From: Pseudomonas sp. FP198
GTDB taxonomy: Bacteria > Pseudomonadota > Gammaproteobacteria > Pseudomonadales > Pseudomonadaceae
Direction: 5' to 3'
Length of the DNA: 64,000 bases
Assembly (NCBI RefSeq): GCF_030687895.1
Contig: NZ_CP117452.1
Coordinates: 4,084,501-4,148,500 of the forward strand
The notes beneath the pieces were generated by a model. That model did no database searches, was not told the DNA's origin, and saw only the letters and a list, made by a program, of their open reading frames with translations. Shown here one piece after another: positions 8,580 to 17,613 of this stretch. Each line of letters begins with the position of its first letter. Position 1 is the first letter of the stretch. Made by a program: the position numbers and the translations under genes.

Positions 8580-8608
8580 TTGGACCCCAAGAGTGGTGTA
8601 GATATAAT
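8580..8608 (+). promoter_or_regulatory. Sigma-70 promoter of ETF-QO
   Basis: TTGGAC (8580-8585), a 17-base spacer and a consensus TATAAT (8603-8608) point at ETF-QO. A start near 8615 would give a leader of about 120 nt. The PsrA-type box lies immediately upstream. Confidence 0.75.
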
Positions 8609-8734
8609 GCGCCGCTCAGAGAGAGAAGCGCGGGTCATCCATTGTCGCTTTCGTCGCTCGACGAAGGAAATAACGGATGCAACGCCAAACCTCCAATTAG
8701 AAAAAACTGTTGAGCCTTGAGTAGGAGATAGCCT

Positions 8735-10399
8735 GTGGAACGCGAATACATGGAATTCGACGTGGTCATCGTCGGTGCCGGCCCCGCTGGCCTGTCTGCC
8801 GCTTGCCGACTGAAACAGAAGGCCGCCGAAGCCGGTAAGGAAATCAGCGTCTGCGTGGTCGAAAAAGGCTCCGAAGTCGGTGCGCACATTCTCTCCGGCG
8901 CGGTGTTCGAACCGCGTGCCCTGAACGAACTGTTCCCGGACTGGAAAGAACTCGGCGCGCCGTTGAACACGCCGGTCGTGCGCGATGACATTTATGTCCT
9001 GCGAAACGCCGAGGCGGCGAACAAAATCCCCGACTTCTTTGTGCCCAAGACCATGCACAACGAAGGCAACTATATTATTTCCCTGGGCAACCTGTGCCGC
9101 TGGCTGGCCCAGCAGGCCGAGAACCTGGGCGTGGAAATCTACCCCGGCTTCGCCGCCCAGGAAGCGCTGTTCGATGAAAACGGCGTGGTTCGCGGCATTA
9201 TCACCGGCGACCTGGGTGTCGACCGTGAAGGCAACCCGAAGGAAGGCCTCTACACCCCTGGCATGGAACTGCGTGGCAAGTACACGCTGTTCGCCGAAGG
9301 CTGCCGTGGTCACATCGGCAAGCAACTGATCAAGCGCTTCAACCTGGACAGCGAGGCCGATACCCAGCACTACGGCATCGGTCTGAAAGAAATCTGGGAA
9401 ATCGACCCGGCCAAGCATCAGCCTGGCCTGGTGGTGCACACCGCCGGTTGGCCGCTGGACATCATGGGCACCGAAAACACCGGCGGCTCGTTCCTCTATC
9501 ACCTGGAAAACAATCAGGTGGTGGTCGGTCTGATCGTCGATCTTTCCTACAGCAACACCTTTCTGTCGCCTTTCGACGAGTTCCAGCGCCTCAAGCATCA
9601 CCCGGTGCTCAAGCAGTACCTGGAAGGTGGCAAGCGCGTCAGTTACGGCGCTCGCGCCATCGCCAAGGGCGGCCTGAATTCGTTGCCGAAAATGGTCTTC
9701 AAGGGCGGCGCGCTGATCGGTTGCGACCTCGGTACGTTGAACTTCGCCAAGATCAAGGGCAGCCACACCGCAATGAAGTCCGGCATGCTCGCCGCCGAAG
9801 CAGTGGCCGATCGCCTGTTCGCCGAGTCCGAAGGCGGTGACGAACTGACCGCCTATGTCGATGGCTTCAAGAGCAGCTGGCTGTACGAAGAACTGTTCGC
9901 CAGTCGCAACTTCGGCGCAGCGATCCACAAATACGGCGCGATCGTCGGCGGCGGCTTCAACTGGCTCGACCAGAACATCTTCGGCGGCAGGATTCCGTTC
10001 ACCCTGCGCGATACCAAGCCAGACTATGCCTGCCTGAAACTGGCGGCCGACTGCAAGAAGATCGACTACCCGAAACCGGACGGCAAGATCAGCTTCGACA
10101 AGCTCAGCTCGGTGTTCATCTCCGGTACCAACCATGAAGAAGAACAGCCTTGCCACCTGAAGCTGACCGACCCGGGCATCCCGATCGGCAAGAACCTGCC
10201 ACTGTACGACGAACCGGCCCAGCGCTACTGCCCGGCCGGCGTGTACGAAGTGATCACCAAGGAAGACGGTGAGAAGCGCTTCCAGATCAACGCCCAGAAC
10301 TGCGTTCACTGCAAGACCTGCGACATCAAGGACCCTGCACAGAACATCACCTGGGTCACGCCGGAAGGCGCCGGTGGACCGACCTACCCGAACATGTAA
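8735..10399 (+). CDS. Electron transfer flavoprotein-ubiquinone oxidoreductase
   Basis: A 554-residue membrane-associated FAD/4Fe-4S enzyme that oxidises reduced ETF and reduces ubiquinone. The FAD motif IVGAGPAGLSA is near residue 10, and the C-terminal cluster domain has CPAGVYEV and CVHCKTCDIKDP supplying the four cysteines, ending in the family tail around GPTYPNM. I take the GTG at 8735 as start because GTAGGAGATA lies seven bases before it; an internal ATG at 8750 is the alternative. Together with EtfAB it links fatty-acid oxidation to the respiratory chain. A terminator follows. Confidence 0.95.
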   Translation: MEREYMEFDVVIVGAGPAGLSAACRLKQKAAEAGKEISVCVVEKGSEVGAHILSGAVFEPRALNELFPDWKELGAPLNTPVVRDDIYVLRNAEAANKIPDFFVPKTMHNEGNYIISLGNLCRWLAQQAENLGVEIYPGFAAQEALFDENGVVRGIITGDLGVDREGNPKEGLYTPGMELRGKYTLFAEGCRGHIGKQLIKRFNLDSEADTQHYGIGLKEIWEIDPAKHQPGLVVHTAGWPLDIMGTENTGGSFLYHLENNQVVVGLIVDLSYSNTFLSPFDEFQRLKHHPVLKQYLEGGKRVSYGARAIAKGGLNSLPKMVFKGGALIGCDLGTLNFAKIKGSHTAMKSGMLAAEAVADRLFAESEGGDELTAYVDGFKSSWLYEELFASRNFGAAIHKYGAIVGGGFNWLDQNIFGGRIPFTLRDTKPDYACLKLAADCKKIDYPKPDGKISFDKLSSVFISGTNHEEEQPCHLKLTDPGIPIGKNLPLYDEPAQRYCPAGVYEVITKEDGEKRFQINAQNCVHCKTCDIKDPAQNITWVTPEGAGGPTYPNM

Positions 10400-10416
10400 G
10401 CCGATCCGCTGAACAT

Positions 10417-10445
10417 CAAGGCTCCCGAATGGGGGCCTTTTTGTT
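10417..10445 (+). terminator. Terminator of ETF-QO
   Basis: AAGGCTCCC-GAAT-GGGGGCCTTTTTG forms a GC-rich hairpin followed by five T, 18 bases past the ETF-QO stop. Confidence 0.85.
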
Positions 10446-10458
10446 GCCGCCAGCACAA

Positions 10459-10549
10459 TGTGGGAGCGAGCTTGCTCGCGATAGCGTTTTATCATCCAGC
10501 ACAAATATGGACTGGCATGCCGTCATCGCGAGCAAGCTCGCTCCCACAT
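10459..10549. repeat. Inverted REP pair 1
   Basis: Two inverted arms, TGTGGGAGCGAGCTTGCTCGC at the left and its reverse complement at the right, about 40 bases apart. This is the same REP-like core as at 12823, 18017, 24669, 45867 and 58211. It lies between the convergent ends of ETF-QO and iclR. Confidence 0.9.
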
Positions 10550-10573
10550 GACTGGAAGCTTTTCAGGTGCCCG

Positions 10574-11377
10574 TCAGACCTTGGCGCCCAGCTCCGCCGA
10601 CAGCCGCGCGGTGACGCCTTTGACCAGGGGAATCAGCTCGGCCATCTTTTCCAGCGGCATGTACGGCACGGTGCTGGCGATGCTGATGCCGGCGACGATG
10701 CGCTTGCCGGCGTCGCGGATCGGTGCCGCCACGCAACGAATCGACGGTTCGTTGTCTTCGAGGTCGAAGGCATAGCCGCCTGCTACGTATTCCACCATTC
10801 GTTGCTGGAACTGCTCCCAGGACTGTTCCTGATGCTGGGGCCAGAACTGATTCTTCCCACCCGCCGGAAGGCTGATCTCGTACAGCCTTTTCCATTGCTC
10901 CTGGGAGTCATCGAGCATCAGCGCCTTGCCGATCCCGGTGCGCGCGAGTGGCATGCGGTGGCCCACCCGTGAGCGCATTTCCGGTCCGTTGCGGCCCGGA
11001 TTCTTCAACAGGTACAGGACCTCGTCGCCCTCGCGAATCGCCAGGTGAACGGTGTCTCCCGTGAGCGCCGACAGCTCGTCCAGGTACGGCCCAGCCAGGC
11101 TCACCAACGGCAGTTCTTCCCGCGCCTGGAAACCCAGCTCGATCAGCTTCGGCCCCAGCAGATAGCCCACTTGCGGCACCACGCGCAGATAACGCTCGTC
11201 CACCAGGCAACTGGCGAGGCGATGGGTGGTGCTGCGGGTGGTGCCGATCAGCCGAGCGATTTCCTTCAAGTCACGGGCGCCGCTGGCAACCGCCTGGACC
11301 ACGCCCAGGCCACGCAGCAGTGTCTGGGTGCCTGTAGGCGCGGCGTCCTTGGTGATTTTTGGATCGTCTTGCTGCAT
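10574..11377 (-). CDS. IclR family transcriptional regulator
   Basis: A 267-residue regulator with an N-terminal winged helix (about residues 20-80: LLRGLGVVQAVASGARDLKEIA, recognition helix TTRSTTHRLASCL) and a C-terminal IclR effector domain with DTVHLAIREGDEVLYL and the ISIASTVPYMP segment. It is the last gene in the galactonate cluster, 60 bases after the MFS gene and in the same direction, so it very likely senses a galactose or galactonate intermediate. It is one of two candidate regulators for the shared operator described at 15839 and 22952. AAAGG precedes the ATG. Confidence 0.88.
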   Translation of the reverse strand: MQQDDPKITKDAAPTGTQTLLRGLGVVQAVASGARDLKEIARLIGTTRSTTHRLASCLVDERYLRVVPQVGYLLGPKLIELGFQAREELPLVSLAGPYLDELSALTGDTVHLAIREGDEVLYLLKNPGRNGPEMRSRVGHRMPLARTGIGKALMLDDSQEQWKRLYEISLPAGGKNQFWPQHQEQSWEQFQQRMVEYVAGGYAFDLEDNEPSIRCVAAPIRDAGKRIVAGISIASTVPYMPLEKMAELIPLVKGVTARLSAELGAKV

Positions 11378-11437
11378 ATCCGGCCTTTCACAGTGAGCGG
11401 GGGAACGGGCGGCATTATGGTCGCCCGCCCCTCGGGA

Positions 11438-12748
11438 CTACAACTCGATGCGCTCGACTTTCCCGACCAGCAGGATGTAGGACAGCGCGCCAATCAACGC
11501 CAGAACGGCGATGTAGGTGATGGCCGGGGCAAACGAATCGCCGCTCGCGAGAAAACCAATGACGATCGGCGTGGCGATGGCCGCCAGGTTGCCGATGAAA
11601 TTGAACACCCCACCGGTCAATCCCAACAGCCGTGCCGGCGCCAACGTCGATACCAGCGACCAGGTGATCGACGCCAGGCCGTTGCCGAAGAAGGCCAGGG
11701 CCAGGAATGCAATCACCAGCGGCGTCGACTCAACGAAATTGGCGCCGATGATTGCCGTGGAAATCAACAGACCACCGATAATCGGCAACTTGCGCGCGAA
11801 GCCCACTGTGGCGCCGCGACGGATCAGCCAGTCGGAGAAGAACCCGGAACACAACACGCCGACAAACGCCGCGAGGAACGGCAGCGACGCCAGCAAGCCG
11901 GATTTGATGAAATCCATGCCGCGATATTTCACCAGGTAGGTCGGAAACCACGTCAGGAAGAACCACAGCGTGGAATTGAGGCAGAACTGGCCCAGGTAAA
12001 TCCCCCAGAGCTTGCGCTGGGTCAGGACGATCCCAAGGTCGGTCCAGCTGAATTTCGCCTTGGCCTTGGCCGTCTCGGCCTGGATATCCACCAGCCCGCC
12101 GCCTTCGCGAATCAATTCGATTTCAGCGGCGTTGGCGCCTTTGAAATCCCGCGGCTCGCGATACACCGCGTACCAGATCACCGCCCAGAGAATGCCGACG
12201 GCCCCGGTCACGACGAACACCATGTGCCAGCCGAAGGCATGCTGTAGCCAGGCCAGGACCGGCGTCAGGAATGCCAGGCCGACAAACTGCCCGGACGTAT
12301 AAAAACCGATTGCCGTGGCCCGTTCACGCTCGGGAAACCAGGTGGTGACCACGCGGCTGTTGATCGGATAAGCCGGCGCTTCCAGGGCGCCGACGGCCAT
12401 GCGCAGGACAAACAGCGCGATGAAGCTGGCAGCGAAACCGAGCATCACCGTGGCCACCGACCATAGCAGCAGCGCCACGCTGTAGAGAATGCGTGGCGGC
12501 ACGCGGTCCACCAGCCAGCCCCCGGGAATCTGCATGGCGGCGTAGGTCCAGCCGAACGCCGAGAAAATCAGCCCGACATGGATCGGATCGATCCCCAGTT
12601 CGCTGGTCAGTGCGGGGGCGGCAATCGACAGGTTGCTGCGGTCCAGGTAATTGATCACCACGGTGATGAACAGCAGGACCATGATGAAAAAACGCTTGCG
12701 GCTGGGCGTCACCAACGACGCCTGCGCGCTCAGGGTGTGCGCTTGCAT
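11438..12748 (-). CDS. MFS transporter, probable D-galactonate importer (DgoT-like)
   Basis: A 436-residue inner-membrane transporter of the anion:cation symporter family (ACS) of the MFS, with about 12 hydrophobic segments. Family marks are VVINYLDRSNLSIAAPAL in the first helix and GWTYAAMQIPGGWLVDR after helix 2. Such proteins import hexuronates and aldonates by proton symport. Its place between dgoD and an iclR regulator makes D-galactonate the likely substrate, but sequence alone cannot separate it from related aldonate or glucarate carriers. A REP pair separates it from dgoD, so it may have a separate or reduced level of transcription. Confidence 0.85.
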   Translation of the reverse strand: MQAHTLSAQASLVTPSRKRFFIMVLLFITVVINYLDRSNLSIAAPALTSELGIDPIHVGLIFSAFGWTYAAMQIPGGWLVDRVPPRILYSVALLLWSVATVMLGFAASFIALFVLRMAVGALEAPAYPINSRVVTTWFPERERATAIGFYTSGQFVGLAFLTPVLAWLQHAFGWHMVFVVTGAVGILWAVIWYAVYREPRDFKGANAAEIELIREGGGLVDIQAETAKAKAKFSWTDLGIVLTQRKLWGIYLGQFCLNSTLWFFLTWFPTYLVKYRGMDFIKSGLLASLPFLAAFVGVLCSGFFSDWLIRRGATVGFARKLPIIGGLLISTAIIGANFVESTPLVIAFLALAFFGNGLASITWSLVSTLAPARLLGLTGGVFNFIGNLAAIATPIVIGFLASGDSFAPAITYIAVLALIGALSYILLVGKVERIEL

Positions 12749-12822
12749 GTGAGGTGCCTCTTTTTATGTTTATTGAGGAAACGGGCGCATCGAAGAGATC
12801 TCCCTGCTTGCGAAGATCAAAC

Positions 12823-12907
12823 TGTGCGAGCTTGCTCGCGATGACGGCGTGTCAGTCGGCGCATGGGTGACTGATACATTGCCATCGCGAGCAAGCTCGC
12901 TCCCACA
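12823..12907. repeat. Inverted REP pair 2
   Basis: The left arm (TGTGCGAGCTTGCTCGCGATG) has lost part of the GGGAGC block; the right arm (CATCGCGAGCAAGCTCGCTCCCACA) is intact. It lies between dgoD and the MFS gene, inside what would otherwise be one operon, where such hairpins can stabilise upstream mRNA and lower downstream expression. Confidence 0.85.
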
Positions 12908-12932
12908 GGGGAATCGGGAAATCAGGCGCGTC

Positions 12933-14081
12933 TCACCACTCGGCAAAACTGCCATCGGCATGGCGCCAGATCGGGTTGCGCCAGCGGTGGCCGATGGCCG
13001 CGCGTTCGATGACGTATTCCTCGTTGATCTCGATGCCCAGGCCCGGGCCGTTGGGGATCTTCACGAAGCCTTTGTCATAGTCGAACACCTGCGGATCCTT
13101 GATGTAATCCAGCAAGTCGTTGCTCTCGTTGTAATGGATACCCAGGCTCTGCTCCTGGATAAATGCGTTGTAGCAAACCGCGTCCAGCTGCAGGCACGCC
13201 GCCAGCGCGATCGGGCCCAGCGGGCAGTGCAACGCCAGCGCCACGTCATAGGCCTCCGCCATGTTGGCGATCTTGCGGGTTTCGGTGATGCCGCCAGCGT
13301 GGGAGGCATCCGGCTGGATGATGTCCACGTAGCCTTCGCTGAGCACCCGCTTGAAATCCCAGCGCGAGAACAACCGTTCGCCCAAGGCGATCGGCGTGCT
13401 GGTCAGTGGCGCCAGTTCCTTGAGCGCTTCGTAGTTTTCGCTGAGCACTGGCTCCTCGATGAACATCAACTTGTAAGGGTCGAGCTCCTTCATCAGCACC
13501 TTGGCCATCGGCTTGTGCACACGGCCATGGAAGTCCACGCCAATGCCGACGTTCGGCCCGACCGCATCGCGCACCGCCGCCACGTTGGCCAGGGCCAGGT
13601 CGACTTTTTCGAAGGTGTCGAGAAATTGCAGCTCCTCGGTGCCGTTCATCTTCACCGCCGTGAAGCCCCGCGCCACGGCTTCTTTCGCCGCTCGGGCAGT
13701 GTCCGCCGGACGGTCGCCGCCGATCCACGAATACACACGGATCTTGTCGCGCACCTGGCCACCCAGCAGATCGCTGACCGACACGCCCAGGGCCTTGCCC
13801 TTGATGTCCCACAATGCCTGGTCGATACCGGCCAGCGCGCTCATGTGAATGGCACCGCCGCGGTAGAAACCGCCGCGATAGAGCACGGTCCAGATGTCCT
13901 CGATGTTGCGTGGGTCTTTGCCGATCAGGTAGTCGGACAATTCCTCGACGGCGGCCGCCACCGTGTGGGCACGGCCTTCGACCACCGGCTCGCCCCAACC
14001 CGTCACGCCCTCGTCGGTCTCGACCTTGAGGAAGCACCAGCGCGGCGGAACGATAAAGGTGGTCAACTTGGTGATTTTCAT
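12933..14081 (-). CDS. dgoD: D-galactonate dehydratase
   Basis: A 382-residue enolase-superfamily enzyme that converts D-galactonate to 2-dehydro-3-deoxy-D-galactonate. Length equals that of the characterised Escherichia coli enzyme, and the expected residues fall at the same positions: metal ligands Asp183 (GVDFH), Glu209 (FIEEP) and Glu235 (GERLF), and the catalytic pair His185 and His285 (LALHCPLGP). The N-terminal capping domain begins [15 protein letters not shown]. It is the third gene of dgoK-dgoA-dgoD. The residue match makes this call stronger than for most sugar-acid dehydratases. Confidence 0.95.
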   Translation of the reverse strand: MKITKLTTFIVPPRWCFLKVETDEGVTGWGEPVVEGRAHTVAAAVEELSDYLIGKDPRNIEDIWTVLYRGGFYRGGAIHMSALAGIDQALWDIKGKALGVSVSDLLGGQVRDKIRVYSWIGGDRPADTARAAKEAVARGFTAVKMNGTEELQFLDTFEKVDLALANVAAVRDAVGPNVGIGVDFHGRVHKPMAKVLMKELDPYKLMFIEEPVLSENYEALKELAPLTSTPIALGERLFSRWDFKRVLSEGYVDIIQPDASHAGGITETRKIANMAEAYDVALALHCPLGPIALAACLQLDAVCYNAFIQEQSLGIHYNESNDLLDYIKDPQVFDYDKGFVKIPNGPGLGIEINEEYVIERAAIGHRWRNPIWRHADGSFAEW

Positions 14082-14130
14082 CTTCTTGTCTCTCTTGTCG
14101 GATGCAGCGCGCGGGGCGCTGGGAAAGTCT

Positions 14131-14751
14131 TCAGTTCAAGGCGTTCCATGCGGCCACGTAGGCCTTGGCGCGCACCGCCACTTCGTCCACTGTCAGGCCC
14201 GGCTTGAACAGCCCGGAACCAAGGCCGAAACCCTTGACGCCAGCCTCGATGAACACCGCCATGTTGTCCGGCGTGATCCCGCCCACCGGCACCAGCACGG
14301 TCCCGGCCGGCAACACCGCAAGCCAGGCCTTCACCACTGCCGGGCCCATCTGCTCGGCCGGAAACATCTTCAATACATGAGCGCCCTCGGCCAGCGCGGC
14401 GAAGGCTTCGGTGGGCGTGGCGACGCCGGGCGACAGGTACAGGCCCGCCGCTTTCGCCGCGCGCAGCACCTTCGGATCGCTGTGGGGCATGACGATCACC
14501 TGGCCGCCAGCCGCTTTCACCTGCTCGACCTGCTCCGGTGTGAGCACGGTGCCGGCACCGATCAGGCAATCGGCGGGCAACGTGCTGCGCAGGATGCGGA
14601 TACTTTCGTACGGCTCAGGAGAATTGAGCGGTACTTCGATGACGCGAAATCCGGCGTCATATAGGACTTCGCCGATAGCGGCCGCCTCTTCGGGACGTAG
14701 GCCGCGCAAGATCGCGATCAGCCCGTTTTGCGCCAGTGCTTGGGTGAGCAT
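14131..14751 (-). CDS. dgoA: 2-dehydro-3-deoxy-6-phosphogalactonate aldolase
   Basis: A 206-residue class I aldolase of the KDPG/KHG family, splitting KDPGal into pyruvate and glyceraldehyde 3-phosphate. The Schiff-base lysine is Lys128 in VLKMFPAE, and the general acid/base Glu39 is in [20 protein letters not shown] and a phosphate-binding VGGITPDN follow family order. DgoA differs from KDPG aldolase (Eda) in the VIEVPLNSP motif, which is present here. GGAG precedes the ATG. It lies between dgoK and dgoD with short gaps, in one operon. Confidence 0.95.
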   Translation of the reverse strand: MLTQALAQNGLIAILRGLRPEEAAAIGEVLYDAGFRVIEVPLNSPEPYESIRILRSTLPADCLIGAGTVLTPEQVEQVKAAGGQVIVMPHSDPKVLRAAKAAGLYLSPGVATPTEAFAALAEGAHVLKMFPAEQMGPAVVKAWLAVLPAGTVLVPVGGITPDNMAVFIEAGVKGFGLGSGLFKPGLTVDEVAVRAKAYVAAWNALN

Positions 14752-14770
14752 TTCAGGTCTCCAGTGAGGT

Positions 14771-15754
14771 TTAGCGCGATGCGGTGGAATCGAGCAGCCC
14801 AGCCGCCACGGCCAGTTGCCACAGCCCGCGTTCGGTGGCCTGTTCGGCCAGGGTCACGCGGGCGAACCCGCAGGCGTCGAGAGCCCGTTGATAGCGGGCA
14901 CATAGTTGAGAGTTGCCGATCAGCACCACCGTTGGCAGATGCACGCTGTTGCGTCGCTGGCGCTGCACGGCGGCCAGGGCGGTCAGTTCATGGCCGATGA
15001 GCAGGCCGGAAAGATAATCGGCCTGGGCGCTGGCACCGAGTTCGCCGGTCAAGCCCAGGCTGCGGGCGCTGAATACCGTGGACAGCGGGCCGATCTGGCC
15101 GTCTACCGACAGCGCTACCTGCACGCCACGATCAAACGCCGCGCCGTCGAACGCCACACCGCGTTGCTGGGTGCGGCCGAGAATGCTGTGGTCACTGAGC
15201 ACGGCGAAGATCTCGCCGGTCATGAAGGTGTCGAAATGCACGATGCAGCCATCGGCCACTTCCACCCATTTCGAATGGCTGCCCGGCAGGCCGATCAGCA
15301 CCGCTTCGTTCGGCAGGCTGGCCAACGCACCGAGCACCTGGGTTTCTTCGCCGCGCATGACATTGGGCAGCCGGGAACGTTGGATCACTCCCGGCACGAT
15401 GTGCACATCGACTCCGCGAAGACTGCGGATGACCTGTAGGGAATGTCCGAGGTTGGCGACGTTTGCCGGCGTGTCGCAGTAAGGCGCTTCGCGCCAGCCC
15501 TGGGCGCTGCCGACCATGCCACAAGCGATGACGGGCAAACCTGGCTGCGCATCGAGCCAGTCGCCGCAGGCTTCATCGAAGGCCAGTTCGAAACCGTCGT
15601 TGCACGCCTGGCCGGCGACCGTGCGCGGCCCGGACGGCAACTGCATGATCCCCGACGACAGCGAACGCTGTTCGAGCACCTCGCCTCCAGCGGCAAGTTT
15701 GTAAGCCCGTAATGAGGTCGTACCCCAATCGAGCGCTATCAATTGCGCCTGCAT
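14771..15754 (-). CDS. dgoK: 2-dehydro-3-deoxygalactonokinase
   Basis: A 327-residue kinase that phosphorylates KDGal on C6 before the aldolase acts. The N-terminal LIALDWGTTSLRAYKL is the family phosphate-binding segment (ASKHA fold); LIGLPGSHSKWVEV and FMTGEIFAVL are further DgoK marks. I choose the ATG at 15754 because AGGTGAAGCGG places a ribosome binding site before it; a GTG three codons upstream is possible. It is the first gene of the dgo operon, 20 bases before dgoA, behind the promoter at 15795-15824. Confidence 0.93.
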   Translation of the reverse strand: MQAQLIALDWGTTSLRAYKLAAGGEVLEQRSLSSGIMQLPSGPRTVAGQACNDGFELAFDEACGDWLDAQPGLPVIACGMVGSAQGWREAPYCDTPANVANLGHSLQVIRSLRGVDVHIVPGVIQRSRLPNVMRGEETQVLGALASLPNEAVLIGLPGSHSKWVEVADGCIVHFDTFMTGEIFAVLSDHSILGRTQQRGVAFDGAAFDRGVQVALSVDGQIGPLSTVFSARSLGLTGELGASAQADYLSGLLIGHELTALAAVQRQRRNSVHLPTVVLIGNSQLCARYQRALDACGFARVTLAEQATERGLWQLAVAAGLLDSTASR

Positions 15755-15794
15755 CCGCTTCACCTGTTTTGTTTATTGGCAGTGAGTGAAGCGG

Positions 15795-15824
15795 ACTATA
15801 AACCCGGGCGCCGGAAAATCTCAA
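15795..15824 (-). promoter_or_regulatory. dgoKAD promoter
   Basis: On the minus strand TTGAGA (15819-15824) is separated by 18 bases from TATAGT (15795-15800). The same boxes, spacing and GGGTTTATAGTC context occur in front of the SDR gene (22908-22937), indicating common control. Confidence 0.75.
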
Positions 15825-15838
15825 TATATAAATATCAT

Positions 15839-15853
15839 TCCCATATATTGGGA
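15839..15853. promoter_or_regulatory. Operator TCCCA-N5-TGGGA upstream of dgoK
   Basis: Five-base half-sites TCCCA and TGGGA flank TATAT. The site ends exactly 14 bases upstream of the dgoK -35 box, a position that suits an activator or an upstream repressor. The same site at the same distance occurs before the SDR gene. It also lies between dgoK and the divergent GST gene. Confidence 0.7.
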
Positions 15854-15939
15854 TATACAAGAGATGCCGCAAAACCATCGCCTTCTGCATGAGACCCTGC
15901 TACGTTTTTTGACCGGACGCCAAACATCAGGGACAAAAA

Positions 15940-16572
15940 ATGGAACACTCACTGAAGATCCTCGGCCGCACCTCTTCGATCAACGTCAGAAAAGTACTCT
16001 GGACCTGTCAGGAACTCGACATCCCCTACGAACGCGAAGATTGGGGCATCGGCTTTGCGTCGACCCATGACCCGGCATTCCTGGCCCTCAACCCCAACGC
16101 CCAGGTGCCGGTGATCATTGATGAGAACGGCGTGCTCTGGGAGTCGAACACTATTTGCCGCTACCTGGTGGGCAAGCATGGGCGCAACGACCTGTTGCCC
16201 GTCGAACCTGCCGCCCGCGCGCGCGTTGAGCAGTGGATGGACTGGCAAGCCACGGAGCTCAATCCGTCGTGGGGGGATGCGTTTTATGGGTTGGTGCGCA
16301 AACATCCGGATTTCCAAGACCCACAGCTCATCGCTGCCGGGGTTAAAGGCTGGAACGAGAAGATGGGGTTGCTCGAGCAGCAGTTGAACCACACCGGAGC
16401 CTACGTGGCCGGCGCGAAATTTTCCCTGGCGGACGTGCTTATCGGCCTGTCCGCGCACCGCTGGCGCCAGACGCCCATGGAGCGTCCGGACTATCCAGCC
16501 GTGGCCGCTTATTGCAAGCGGCTCGAACAGCGTCGCGGATTTGCCGAGTACGCGTCCAGCGCCTACTCGTAA
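15940..16572 (+). CDS. Glutathione S-transferase family protein
   Basis: A 210-residue GST. The N-terminal thioredoxin-like domain has [10 protein letters not shown] and the glutathione-binding NAQVPVI...[10 protein letters not shown] with the conserved Pro and Glu-Ser; the C-terminal all-helical domain ends with the LADVLIGL capping motif. No clear catalytic Tyr or Cys; the Ser/Asn cluster near residues 11-14 may serve. It is divergent from dgoK. It is clearly paralogous to the GST at 60177, sharing NVRK.LW, NPN..VP, LWESNTI.RYL and WMDW. Substrate unknown. Confidence 0.88.
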   Translation: MEHSLKILGRTSSINVRKVLWTCQELDIPYEREDWGIGFASTHDPAFLALNPNAQVPVIIDENGVLWESNTICRYLVGKHGRNDLLPVEPAARARVEQWMDWQATELNPSWGDAFYGLVRKHPDFQDPQLIAAGVKGWNEKMGLLEQQLNHTGAYVAGAKFSLADVLIGLSAHRWRQTPMERPDYPAVAAYCKRLEQRRGFAEYASSAYS

Positions 16573-16575
16573 GCC

Positions 16576-17058
16576 TTAATTGCCGTTGGCGAAATCCCGC
16601 AGCACCTTGCCATCCATGCGGTAGCGCACCCACTCTTCCTGGGGTTGCGCGCCGAGGGATTTGTAGAACTCGATGGCCGGGGTGTTCCAGTCCAGCACGC
16701 TCCACTCGAAGCGACCGCAGTCGTTGTCGCAGGCGATCTTCGCCAGATGCCGCAACAACGTCTTGCCCGCCCCGCCGCCGCGTTGTTCAGGGGTGATGTA
16801 GAGGTCTTCGAGGTACAGGCAATTGCTGCCCAGCCAGGTGGAGTAGCTGAAGAAAAACACCGCGAAACCGATCGGCACGCCATCACGCAGGCACATCAAC
16901 CCATGGGCGGTTGCGCCTTCGCTGAACAGGCTGCGCTCGATATCGGCAACGCTGGCGATGACTTCGTGGCGGGCTTTTTCGTAATCGGCAAGCTCAGTGA
17001 TGAAGGCAAGGATTTGCGGCGCATCGCTGGGTTGCGCAGGACGGATCTCGATCGACAT
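16576..17058 (-). CDS. GNAT family N-acetyltransferase
   Basis: A 160-residue acetyltransferase. The acetyl-CoA-binding motif A is YLEDLYITPEQRGGGAGKTLL (with the R-G-G-G-A-G loop), preceded by AVFFFSYSTWLG and followed by FEWSVLDWNTPAIEFYKSLGA. This arrangement is that of the diamine (spermidine/spermine) acetyltransferase subgroup, so an amine substrate is plausible but unproven. Its stop is three bases from the stop of the converging GST gene. Cytoplasmic; single gene. Confidence 0.9.
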   Translation of the reverse strand: MSIEIRPAQPSDAPQILAFITELADYEKARHEVIASVADIERSLFSEGATAHGLMCLRDGVPIGFAVFFFSYSTWLGSNCLYLEDLYITPEQRGGGAGKTLLRHLAKIACDNDCGRFEWSVLDWNTPAIEFYKSLGAQPQEEWVRYRMDGKVLRDFANGN

Positions 17059-17224
17059 GAACGGGCCTTGTAGCCAATTGAAAGCACCATACTAAGCCGC
17101 TGCGCGGCGCTCGTCACATCTTCTGAAGACAACTTTCACAGTGCCGTTCGTCGCCCTCAAGGCACCAACCCCGCTCCCGCGCGGCCAAAAATCAGGCAAG
17201 CATTCCTAAAATGGAGGCTACACC

Positions 17225-17566
17225 ATGATCAGTTCCAGGCTGACTGCGTTCACATTTGCCGCTTTGTTGTCCTCGGCGGCTTTCGCGGCCACGACTTCAG
17301 GGACCGGCCCGACCGATCCGGTACAGGCACCGAACTCGCCCGCCACCCAAGGCTTGCCCAAGCTGAACACCGACGGCACCGGCGGCACTTTGAACAATGG
17401 CCAGCCGCCCGCCACGGGCACCGATCCGCGAGTCCAGGGCAACGACACCGGTCGCCAGGGCGGCATGAACACCCCGGACTCCACCGCTCCGGATAACGCC
17501 GACACCGGCGTAGGTTCGAAAACCACCACCGGCGGCTCCGGTTCGGAAGGTGGGGCCAACCAATAA
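17225..17566 (+). CDS. Small exported Gly/Pro/Thr-rich hypothetical protein
   Basis: A 113-residue protein: signal peptide (residues 1-21, ending AAFA) followed by a wholly low-complexity mature part rich in Gly, Thr, Pro, Asp and Asn (for example TSGTGPTDPV, PPATGTDPRV, TGGSGSEGG), with no cysteine and almost no hydrophobic residue, so it is probably disordered. AATGGAGG lies before the ATG. Homologues are common in Pseudomonas but I know no function. It precedes the basic protein at 17614 by 47 bases in the same direction. Confidence 0.75.
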   Translation: MISSRLTAFTFAALLSSAAFAATTSGTGPTDPVQAPNSPATQGLPKLNTDGTGGTLNNGQPPATGTDPRVQGNDTGRQGGMNTPDSTAPDNADTGVGSKTTTGGSGSEGGANQ

Positions 17567-17613
17567 CCTGGCTCGCAGGTGACTCTGCTCACACACCAGA
17601 GGAGGAACAGTTC

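Noticed and set aside
8339..8713. A 124-codon frame in the etfB/ETF-QO gap
   Set aside because: It covers the palindrome, the PsrA box and the promoter, lacks a ribosome site and has non-coding composition.
8543..10504. A 653-codon open frame opposite ETF-QO
   Set aside because: Antisense shadow of a high-GC gene; it runs into the REP pair and has no recognisable domain.
15773..15860. AT-rich stretch upstream of dgoK considered as an insertion or attachment site
   Set aside because: The same arrangement occurs upstream of the SDR gene and is better explained as promoter and operator; no direct repeats flank it.
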